A stretch of DNA of 64,000 nucleotides. Origin: Acanthornis magna. Its lineage: Eukaryota > Chordata > Aves > Passeriformes > Acanthizidae. The stretch spans positions 12,914,001 to 12,978,000 of the forward strand of contig JAWUZG010000032.1 of NCBI GenBank assembly GCA_036785705.1. Direction: 5' to 3'. The number at the start of each line of letters is the position of its first letter. The first letter of the stretch is position 1. A program made the position numbers and the translations under genes. The notes under the pieces were generated by a model. The model had not been told where the DNA came from, did not search any database, and was given only the letters and a program-made list of their open reading frames with translations. This document shows positions 21,957 to 33,500 of this stretch, one piece after another.

Positions 21957-23277
21957 CCATTTTTTTTAAATGTACCTTGAATTACCCATCTGTTACATCC
22001 CACAAAGAACAAATACTGCTTTCAGGGATCCCTCCAAACCTTGTGTTCAAGTGTGAAGCAGTCAGTCATTAAATACTGATGATACAAGTTTCCTTATGGC
22101 AGAGATGCGACACCTGGCACTTCCAACTGCCACTTCAAAACTAAAATACTTACATACTTCCTGAAGGTGCTCTGCAGATCAGCAGCTGCCCACGAAGACT
22201 CTTGCTACATATGTCTGAATGTATGACCATTCTAATTTTAAAAACATGTTCTAGAACTTGATACAGTGCTTTGAAGATTTCTCTGAGAATTTGACACATA
22301 GAGAAAAAATATATGTAAGCATGACATTTACAAAGCACTTTTGAAAAATCAGAAATGTTAAGTGAATCAGCAGGGTAGTGTGTTTCACTGCACTTTAGCC
22401 AAGTGGATCTTTTGTTAAATGCTTCCAGTGGAATTCTGGCACTGAGCTGAATCTCCTAATCCAGTTGAGACAACAGAAGAATTTTGTGCCAAAATTACTA
22501 GGTCAAGATATTGTGCAATTAGTTTAAGGACCCAACTTTTGCCCACCTTTTAGGCGAAATTTATTGAAAGAGCTCTCCTTAAGTAAGTCTTAAGAAGTCT
22601 AGAGAAGTGTGTCTTCTGATGCTCACGCCTAAGTTAAAACCTAAGTTAAAAGGGTCATTTCAAGAGCTCTAAGTGCCTAGCTAGGATTAGGCAACTAATC
22701 TCTTAGTGATCCATACAAAATGATCAGAGTACATATAAACACACACAGAGGAACAAGAAACTCATAAATTGAAAAATGCTTAGAAATAGCACTTTGTGGT
22801 CACTCTGTGATAAAGTTCAGATGGTTCAACTTCCCATGACTGTGTTTTCTAAATTTACAGACTTTCAGCAGGGTCCATCAGAAAGCAAATCAGAAGTACT
22901 GTGCAGGACTACCAAACACATATCACTGGGTAACACTAAGGACTTCCCATCTCATTGTCTACAGTTTGTGTTATAGCACTCTGCCTCCCATCACCAAAAG
23001 AAGAGAGAATTACTTTAAATTTTCTTACAAAACTAAGTTCATGCTGCAGAGAACAGCCTCCTCTTCTGTGGGTGTAGCAAGCCTAGCAAAAAAGTGTAAG
23101 TGACATTTATATCAATGCAGGTCTTAACTCCTATTCTAGCTAGCAGAGAGAGTTTTGGCAATCAAGCTTCAATTTTTAAGTGTAGATATTCTTGGCCCCT
23201 TTTCAGTTTTAATTAGAAAAGGCAACTAGAGATTTCTTCCCAAAAAATAAATAGAACGCTAGGTCAGGCAACAGTCA
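21957..23277. other. Intergenic DNA downstream of HMGN3
   Basis: No gene or repeat of note is seen between the LTR and the distal HMGN3 polyadenylation signal. A 12-bp motif, CCTAAGTTAAAA, is repeated almost at once near 22628-22651. Confidence 0.5.
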
Positions 23278-23287
23278 TTTATTTATT
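23278..23287 (-). terminator. HMGN3: Tandem polyadenylation signal, likely distal end of HMGN3
   Basis: The minus strand reads AATAAATAAA, two overlapping AATAAA hexamers, followed by a moderately GT-containing stretch. Use of this site would give HMGN3 a 3' UTR of about 1.25 kb after the stop at 24535. Confidence 0.5.
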
Positions 23288-24103
23288 GACTTAAACAAGC
23301 AAAAGGTATCCTCAGACATCATGGCTACCACTTGAGTAATACAAATCAATGCTACTGAAGAACAGGGAACATCTTTTCTTTCACCCCTCCCATCCCAGAA
23401 GTAACAATAGAAACACCAGGACCCCTAGAGAAAAGAGAAGGAGAAAAATCATAAAAGGTACTTAAAATGAGCTGCAGAGTTGAAATGTGGACACTAAAAA
23501 ATCATTAGCTAATCTACCACAACACCACAATCACCTCAAAAACAACTTTCATTGTTCCATTTCTACCAGGTACCAAATATATAGCACTGTTTAACAGCGA
23601 TTTCAATGTATTAACAACTGTCCTCAGCTGAAGCAGAACAGTAATTACTATTCATATTAAATTTGAGGCTACAAAGAAAGGTTTCCATAGACTACAGTGC
23701 ACATTAATGAGTAGAGAGTGGGGGAGAAACAAAGCTACTTTTAAATTACTGTACGTCTCTATCAATCAAGCAGTTCGTTCTGTACCAATAGCTCATAGAG
23801 GCAATATCCTGACAGAGTATGGCAACCCTACTCACCCTGTGACAGTGTATCTGATGAATGTATCTATGAAGAATTTATCTATAAGTCCCTTAAGTTGTAG
23901 GCCACTGAAAATCCCAGTTTGCTACTCCTGTGTGGGTGGTTTTTAACCAGACATCACCAAAAAAAAAAGGAAAACACACTGCATGCAAAACAACTGTTAC
24001 TAAATGATTTAGTCTTCCTTATAACAGTCAAAGATATGAGTAAGGCATTCCTCAGATTTAGAGAAAACATTAGGAGTCTGTAGTTTTGCAGGCAAGGAGA
24101 CCT

Positions 24104-24109
24104 TTTATT
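24104..24109 (-). terminator. HMGN3: Candidate proximal polyadenylation signal of HMGN3
   Basis: A single AATAAA on the minus strand lies about 430 bp after the stop codon. It would yield a short 3' UTR. I cannot tell from sequence whether this or the tandem signal near 23280 is used, or both. Confidence 0.4.
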
Positions 24110-24534
24110 TTAATCCATTAAAAGAACCCAAAATAGTCAGCAGGTGGCCACATCTATCCATGTTTCATTAAAATCACATAAAACCTAAGTACAAAAGCAC
24201 CACTGATTATTGCTCTAGAAAAACTGCATGAAAAATTCAAATACACACAGTAAAAACATCACCATATGCACAAGACATAATTTCTTAAAGCAAGTGTATG
24301 GAATGCTGATCCAATTTTACACATACCTTGCAATATTAAGTTGATATTTATATTACTTGGCAACAATGGGAATTTCTAAAAGCACTGTTGTGAGAAGGGA
24401 AATGTTCATATACAGTTTAATATGTCAACTATCATAGTCCTAAAAAAATTAGCATTTACAAAATACTTGATAAAAATATCTTTTAAAAGTTGTCCAAGAG
24501 GTACATAAAATCAACCCAAAATTTTCATGGTATT

Positions 24535-24573
24535 TCATTCATTCTTGTCACCTACAGATTCAGTTTTCTGAGC
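24535..24573 (-). CDS. HMGN3: HMGN3 coding exon 6, with stop
   Basis: The last coding segment is [12 protein letters not shown] plus TGA, following a CTTCTCCACAG acceptor. It aligns to the mammalian end AQKTESVDNEGE as I remember it. The 3' UTR continues to lower coordinates, to about 24085 or about 23260 depending on the polyadenylation site. Confidence 0.93.
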   Translation of the reverse strand, partial: AQKTESVGDKNE

Positions 24574-27500
24574 CTGTGGAGAAGAAAGAAAGAAAGAAAT
24601 TAAATTACTATAGTGAATTGCTATCATGTACCTAAATACCCAAGCTATCCTTACTCCTTCGATTTCTTTCTTGCAACAGCTCAGTTCCAAACCTGTGTCC
24701 ATACACATTTACGCAAGCGGAACAGGTACAGTCACACACTTCTCTCAGCTCATCAGTCCCAGCTTTTCAAAAGCAATACAAGCCTTACCTGTCAGCTTCC
24801 ACGGTTCATACTGAAAAGCACCACACTACCACCTGTTTCTATTCACTGCACACATGCTGAATGCTCTACCGCACCCTGAACTTTCACTGTTTCAATCTGC
24901 CCTTTTACTGACAGTGTGCTGGGTGGGGCACCTCTGGATGTTGAAACACTAACAGTGGAGCGAGATGCGAATCTGCAATAACATTATGGGCAATAAAAAG
25001 AAACATTATGAACATGCTAACAATGTCTGAAAGGCTGAATAATTAAAAAACACTGATTCAATCAGCAGGAGGTATGTGCGGAAAGTACCTCTTCAGCTTT
25101 ATTTTCACCATTTTCAGATGGTGTAGTACCTTCCTTTGCAGCTTCTTGCTTTTCATCCTTCTTCCCTTTAGCACCTTTGCTGGCCTTTGTTCCAGGTTCC
25201 TTCTGACAGAAGATTAAAAACATGGCCATAGATGTATGAGTAGCCAGAACCCTGCATCTTTATCAAAAAAACTTTCATGTGAACTAAACAGCAAGTCTGG
25301 GCAAGCTGCACGTGCTGGACTTTAACAGAAAACCACCTAAAGGCTACCTGGAAATTGTAAATCCACATGAGTTATATAGAGACTCAATATTTCTAGATAA
25401 TCGTGGTGTCTGCATCTTTAGCGTTTCTGCTAATTTTTTCAGGGATACAAAACCCCATCAGACTACTTAGGTAGAGCTGACCTCTGAGGTACGTACAGGA
25501 TATTTGTGTGAACAAAACCAATTACGGTATATTGGAAGCTTATTCAGCCAAGTATAAACACCACACTGTACGTGTAACTACAGCACTACACTTTCAATTA
25601 ACATAAAATATTAAATTAGATTTTAAAAATTAAGCTTTTTTGTTGGCTGCCTTTTTGTTACTTTGATAACATCTGTGATGGTCATTCCATGTCAACAAAA
25701 GAACCAATCGACACATTAGGGAGGCAAACACCGATAAAATTCCATCTGCAGCAACACAAAGCAGAGAATTCATCAAAAGGAACTAATCTAATAGCCACAG
25801 TTTAATTTTGAGATTTGCTCTTAATTCCTGTATTGAAGTCTGCTATTTTTTTATAAATTCTTTCTCTATGTACTTGTTTATGTTTGTGATTTAAAGGTTA
25901 GCAGAGACGTAGGTTAAGTATTTAAAGTGCAATGGGATAAAAATTTAAATGGTACTGCATTTACTATTTTACATTAGTATTTAAAGTAGTTCTGATAAAC
26001 ACTGGATATCTTTCATGCAATTGTTTGCTCCAAATTCTCCACGCAAAATGGCAGTGATAGCTATGAATAGAGATATTAAGGTCTGCCTTCCTTCATTAAC
26101 CACCTCTCCCCACTGATCCCCCTACAGGAGTGGGACAGTGAGGTGGGAGCACCAGTAATCCCAGTTCCAGGGCAGCCTGAATTACTCCTTCTACCCCTCA
26201 GCGTCAGTGTTACACAGCAGCTGTGGAGATTAATTTGGAAGCTTACGGGTGGTATGAGCATAGTACTAACTCTTCACCTACAGAAGAGCAAACTAAGGAG
26301 TTGACTTACTAAACTCATAACGTGCAAGCTTTTAACAATAAAAATTATCTCAAATCTGTGCCATCTTTCATTGTGTACTAGCAAGTTCAGAGTACACACA
26401 TGCTGTTTTCTGTTTAGGAGACCAAAATTAATACACTCCTTAAAATGTAATCCAGTTGGGGTTTGGAGAAAAAGATTAGTGTCTTAAAAAGTTACTTAGA
26501 GTAATGTCATAAAGGATTTGAGTCACCTGAAATAAGCTTCAAACACTTCTCATGCAACTTAGACTGAGTCCGTAACACTGAGCTCATCCTGCAGGTACGT
26601 GAAGCTGTAGAAGCTACCACATTCCCCTCTTTATTAATAGTCTTTTTAAGAGGAGAGCAGGGTGGACTCAGCAAGACCTTACTGGTAATTTTATTTGATA
26701 AATCACACAGCATTTAAAGTCAGAGTTTTACTTTCACATGTGGACTTTGTATCCTGGCACTTGCCCAACTGAGATGGCAATAAAAGGACTTGAAAAATGG
26801 AAGTGTGAGGAGTGCTAGACTCAGTGTCCAGCATGGGGGCTTTTTTTCCCAATAAAGCAATTGCTCTTATTCAACATTTCCCTTCAGCACAAATAAATCT
26901 AGTTTCTGAAGTACATAATTCATATGCAGAAATCCTGAAAAGATATTTCAGACACTAATAAGATTTTAATTTGACTGTAACTGGCCTAGAAAACCCAAAC
27001 CATTCAATTTAAATATATTTAATTTCACCTTTAATTATAATTGTGCATTCTCAGCAACAGCCAGGCTTCAAGAACAGATAAGAGTTTCTCACTACAAAAT
27101 GAAGTACTGCACCTCTAGACAAGGAAACGGGACGACACTGAGTAATCTCAAATGCTTCTGTAGAAATTGCTAGGTCTCACGTAGAGTTTACTCCACCAAG
27201 CCTGTATTTTTCAGGAAAGGTGTAGTAAAGGTAAAAATTCTTCTTAAACTAGCAATTCACTACAAACTAACATGGTGTGCATATCAAACAGGCAAGACAT
27301 TTTCTTTGGGCCAGTAATGAGGCCAGGAAGGGGTGGAACAGAAAGAAAAGAATGATCTAATTTGTGGGTTTTTTCCAGGGAGGGGGGGCAGGGAACTGCA
27401 GAAAGGGCAGGGGAGCCCATGCCTCATAAAAAATGCTGTGAATTGAACTGTTTGCAATGTAAAGAAGGAGAATACTTGCTTACTATTGGCTAAAATGATG

Positions 27501-30500
27501 GTAACTAAAAAGAAGGAGTATTTACCTTTGTTGTTTTCCTTGGTTTGGGTTCAGGTTTTGGTGGAGCAGGTTTCTATAAAACATTTTTAGTTGCACAACA
27601 CATTAGACACATTACCAGAAGCCTGTCAGCCTCCTCCACACCCTGCTCCCCCCCATCACACCTTCCCTTACTTCCTGCTCAATAGTATGCATCTAGAAAA
27701 AGTCTGAAAAACCTTAATGCACAGATGCACCTAATCTCTGTACACACCTGTTTGCATTAGTTCACTCATCTAGAAGTGAAGGTAATTTGGGAGTCATTCT
27801 ATTCCATAAAACATGGAGATTAGTAGTAACTATTAAAAAACACCCCATCAGCTATGTTCTAACAGAGAAGAGGAACTAAAATCAAGGACTAGCAGTGGCA
27901 TCAAATGAAGTCGTTGAAAGACAGCTCCTTCTTCTTCCCAGAGAAGTAGCTGCATTTCCACAACTAACATCAGCCTGCAAAAAGATACAAAGTCAATACT
28001 GCACCTAACAGAGAGTAGTGTTGCACTGAAGTGGGGAAATATATCTTTTGTCAGAATAACCTGAAAACCTGAAACCAAGAAAACACAGATAACTTCATTG
28101 CTAGAGTTCTTAAATACCCCTCAGCGAGAGTAAAAATTGAATCAAGAAAAATGTAAAAAACCTGTTTGGTCTAAGAAACCATATGTGCTTAGAAAAGAAT
28201 ATACCAAGAGGTACTATACATACTTACAGCTGACAGCCTTGCTGATCGTCTTGTGGGCTACAGGGAAAAAAAAAAAAAAAGAAGAGAACATTTTTATAGG
28301 CTTACAGGAAAAAGTATCCAAAGCAACATAGTCATTTCATGGAACAGCATAAAATATGCATCTACCAAAATATGTGTCTATTGCCAAACACAGTTCACAT
28401 CTTCCTCACCTTGGACACTCAAAATTTTAAAGGGACAAAGTGATGTGAAAGTTAGAAATAAAAGTTGTTCAAGAATTATAACATCTGAATCTCCACACAG
28501 TTAAATACCTCACACATCCCCCTCTTTTACAACTACATCTGAGTCGCTTCCTGCTCTATGAAAGGTTCACAAATCCAGAAAGCTTGACTACCTGTGCAAA
28601 GGACGCTGAACCTTTTTCATACATACTTAGACTCATGTTTTTAGAATCTAGCAGATGTTACTTGTAATAGTGGGTACAAATACCATCTGATTAACAGCTG
28701 AATAAAGTTAACATCCTTCTCTAGAGGATAGCAGTGCACTTAGATTTCAAAACATAAAACGAAGTCCTTCCACTTCCTCAGTTCTCCACACACTTGCTCT
28801 CAGAGTCCAGGTGCACAAAGACAGCTGCAGGATGAGAGGGAGAAATTATTTCTTCTATTTAAACACAAACCTCAAAAGGAAAGACTTGAGCCAGATATTC
28901 TGCTTCTCTCCAGCTTTTTTTATCACTTCAACATACTTTCCCTATTAAATTTTATTTCAGCCTGCTCTTTCTCACAAATTTATTACTGAAGTCTTAAAAA
29001 TAGTTGTTAGCTTGTTAGTTCATTCACAATATTTTTGTTTTAATTAAAACAGATTCACCCAGTTACACAGCATGGTTAATAAACTGAGTTAAAGCCTGGT
29101 CTATGGTTAATAAACTGAGTCAAAGTCTGGTATATTTAATAAAACTAGTATTACACCTGTAGCCAAAATAAAGGAAGACCTAAACTGCAACAAATATCCA
29201 AAATAACTCAGCTTAAAAAGAGATTAAAAAATACTTCTTAATTACATATTAAGCATTTAAGTTGAGCTGAAAAAACATGGCTCTGCACATCCTGTAACAG
29301 GAAAAAGCTCATGTTAATATCTGAAGAATGCAGTAATTTGTATTCATTGGAGCCATTTAAGAATTCTTAGTGGAAAGCAGTAGTGAATAGTTCAAATCTG
29401 CATCCAGCAAAACAGAAGTAAAAAAAACCCTAGATATTTTCAGCTATGAAATATTTCTGCATCATTGACAGCAAAAAGGTAAATCTCTCTTTTTTCGGCA
29501 ATTTAGAATATCAACTGCTTAATAAGCAGCCTAGCATTATTTTACAATAGGATAAACAAAGCATTTCAGTTGCTCAGGTAATCAAAGAACTCCCAACTCG
29601 AGGTATAGTCTTTCATAAATCTGCTTTCTTAACCAATTATTTCTCTCCCTCAACATTTAGGAACTGAAATGTTTTGCTAGCATCTACTTTTTAAAGGATA
29701 ATATGTTGATTCAGATAAGATAAAATTCTCTCCCCTACCTCCCATCTGTTCCTGTTCCATGACTGGTTTTACAGCAGGATTGTTTGCCATAAGAACATCA
29801 GCATAAACCATAAGTTCTTAAAAAAATGCTTGATAGCTAAGTAATTTTAATTCTCATTTGGCATTTGTATGTATTTTGTGTTATCTGATTATAAGGAGGA
29901 AACTAGAGCCAAGTCAGCAAAGGTCACATTTTCATCTGCTTTGGGAACCTCTGTCTCCTCCAAACAGCTGTACTAACCCAGAAATCAGCAGCTCACCCAA
30001 GAGTCTGTCTGACACTGGCCCACTAGCAAACATGTACGGAAAGAGTCTATGAAAAGGAGCAGACAGAACAACACTCTGCACTCTCCTACTGCACCAGCTT
30101 CCGGCAATCTAAAGTTGCCAACTTTCCAACCTGGATATCACATACACATAGTGTGTTTAAATAGTCCCCAAGGGTTATTTTCTAGGCAAATTTATCTAAT
30201 AACCTACTACTCACTTACACTTTGAGTTTCTATAACATCTTGTGTCAATGAGTTCCATAATGGGATTATGCAATGTGTCAAAAATAAAAAGCAAAACCTT
30301 CCCCCATCAGCTGTCCTTCATTTTAACTTCTTGCCTCTTACTTTCATTAGATTCCTCTTGTTTACAGCTTTCATCAAGAGTAATTCCCTAACTGCCTTTC
30401 TCTGTGTTACTAATTATTTTACCACAACTTTATTATATAAAAGATGAATAATCCTAGAAAAAAATGTGTTGTTGGATTTTTTACTTTGGGGTGCTTGGAT

Positions 30501-33500
30501 TTTTTTTTTTTAAAGCTGCTCTACATCCTCTATTTGCCCCACTGTACTTGGCATCCTTTTAATTCTATCATGGCCCCTATCAGGAGAACTTCATTTAGTA
30601 GTTCCACATCTAAGAGCACAACAAATTAATCTTGTGATACACTGATGCTTAGTTTGTCCTCTGGCATTTTTTCCTGTGTTCTAGTTACTTTCTGTTTAGA
30701 ACTATGGACATTTTCTAGTAACTATTCACTGCGATTTTGTAATCTCTCCCCTGATTAACAACTCATTTGGTGACCATCACTGGGTCTTCCCCTCTCCCAT
30801 GTATTAATTTTCATTTTTCCATATTGAATTTATTTTGGTATTTTATCTCTTAGTTATGTATCAGTGGCATTACAGCCTTCTCAGCCTCTCTCACTTATGA
30901 CTACCCTGACAATTTTTGTAAATTTCAGCAAAATTTGTTATTTCTTTAGTACTGCTTCTCCTAGAGATCATTAATAAATATATTCAGCAGCACAAGCCCA
31001 AACATAAATTCTTCCAATACCCCACTGATAATCTCTTCCATTATGAAAATTAACCTCCACTCCTTCATTCTCTTCTCTTAAGTTTTTATGTTAGAAATTA
31101 TAAGAAAGATTTTCCATGCTAGTTAGTTTCTTTAAGAACCTGCTTGGGGAACCTTACTAAAAAGTGCTCTCTACACATAAGTAAACTATAGAACATGCCA
31201 ATAGTTTACTTCCTATTTTCCTGTTAAAATATGCTCAAAGATTTACAAGCAGAGCAATAAATTGTTAATTCATTTGTATATTCACCCATTCTTTCCAAGG
31301 TCCTGATTTAACCTTGTCTGCCACAAAAGAACACAAACTAAGAAAAAAATTCTCATAATTCTCTACCTGTTTTTAAAATTCACATTAAGGACTGTGAAAA
31401 ACAAACTAGCAAACTTTATTGTAGACATCAAGATATCACCAGCTGTCTTCTTGCCTTCTCTGACAGAATGTACTGTGTCCTTAAAACAAATCCAGTCAAA
31501 GAAAACACACAAATGTGTCAGCTGCTCCAGTTTGGAGTCTGCTATCTTAATTCAATTCCATCAGTCACTTAGGCTAAGAATAGTTTTGAAGTAGACTGGC
31601 TGAGGTGTGTGAGGCATTAACCCTCCTCTGCCAACCCACCAGAGACAGAGCAACAGTTCCAGGCAGTAACATACTACACACTATTGCCACAATATCCACC
31701 AGAGTTTGCCTATCAAAACCCTAAACCTTCTCAAATTTATTTGGTGTACTAATAAGTTGTATAAATCCTTAGTCCACCAAGACAAACTCAAGCCAGACAG
31801 GGAACAAATGTGGTTTACTGCCATTATTCCCACTGAAAACACCTCACCAGAAGTACCAGAGAAATGCATCATCTTCTGATATACATGGCTGCAATCTCCA
31901 GTTAAATAATCACATGTCAAAACAAATTAAATATATACATATATATATACTTGCCTCTTGTTTAGTTACTTTTGCTGCATCCTTGCCTTCAGCACCCTCT
32001 GGAGACTGAAAGAAAATATTAAATCACTGTTTTTATTACAGACTTAAAAGCATGCAGGCAACAGCAAAACAAAGATTATGGTGAAGACTGCTCCTTCATT
32101 TGCAACAATTGAAAGCAGCCTGACAAATTTGCATCAGTATGTACAATCAGCATCGTAGGCAAACCAGTCTCTTTACCAAAACCAAGCAAGAACCCGAGGA
32201 CTGAGCACCAGGTACGTACATATCACACCACACACCATCCCTTAGTCCCTCTAGCCAATTAACTAAAGCATCCACAAGCTCCATCTAATCAGCCCTTGGT
32301 AGCACAACAGTAGGAACTGGAAATCTGAGGTTTGCTCTGTGATGGCTTTTGAAATCCCCAAGAAATTTAACACACTTGTTTCCAAACATGAACTTAACTT
32401 GTTAGGAGATGCAGTGAGATGAACCAAAAAAACCACAGCATTACTGAAATGAATGATTTCTTTACCTCCTTTACTCCTTTTTCATCTCAGCCTCACTCAG
32501 CTGGAAGTTTTAAAAGTATCCTTCCATCACATCTCACATCCTCCATCACAAGAGCATAAAACAGTAAAATAATGAGTTATTGACAGGAAGAAACATGTTG
32601 AGAAGAAACATATTGAGAAGAAACATGCTTCTTCTCAAGAACAAAGTATCAACCTGAATATTGTAACACTAATCTCTGATAGGTTCTGGAAAAAGGCTAG
32701 TGAAATTAAAGGAGGTGGGGGCAGGTGAAATCAAGCTTTTCTTTTGTTTACAACTCAGGATGTATTACTTCACATTTCACAAATGACTGGGTTTCCCAAG
32801 TAGGAGCAAGCAATTCCTGGATAAAGACTGAGCAGCAGTAGTTAGAAGAGGACTACAAGAATGGAATATTTCGAAAAGGCATTTAACAGACAGCAGAGAA
32901 GACAATTTGGTCGTTGTTTTGTTTTTCAATCAAGCAAGCAGGCTAGTTATCTTTTCCTTTGTCTTTCCATTTCAGTCTTAATTCAAAGTTCCTCACGGAT
33001 TTTGACACAAAACGTCTGGGAGTTCGAGAGCCCTGGTTTGGAGCAGAGAAAATGACCGGCTAGCTTGCAGCAGATGACCAGCGCCTTGTCCTGGCACTGG
33101 GCTCCAACACTCACAGAAAGACACCCCCCCACCAGGGAATAAAACGTGGCTTTGTTACTGTGCGCTCTCCCGGCAGAAAGGAAGCACGCCACGAGAGCAG
33201 CTGTTTTTAAAAAAGCCGAGGACTGATCATGTAAGTAGCTTGAAAACAGCAGGAAGTTAAGCAGCATCGCACAGCGTAGAGCAACTCAGAATAGCAACAG
33301 TCAGGCATCCAAAATGGAGCCTGACTGTTCCCTATGCAACTGCAGCCTCACCAGACACCTGCAGGATCGTTTCAGGTTTGCATTTCTACAAGTTTTTCAG
33401 TTCGGTTACTAAGGAGTTACTACAGCTTGATGTTTGTGATGCTGGGAGCATCAGAAATCAGAAAGAAAACAAAAAGAAGTCATTCCATGATTACTGTCAG

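Noticed and set aside
21611..22012. Minus-strand open frame of 133 codons
   Set aside because: It lies mostly inside the solo LTR and has no retroviral protein motif.
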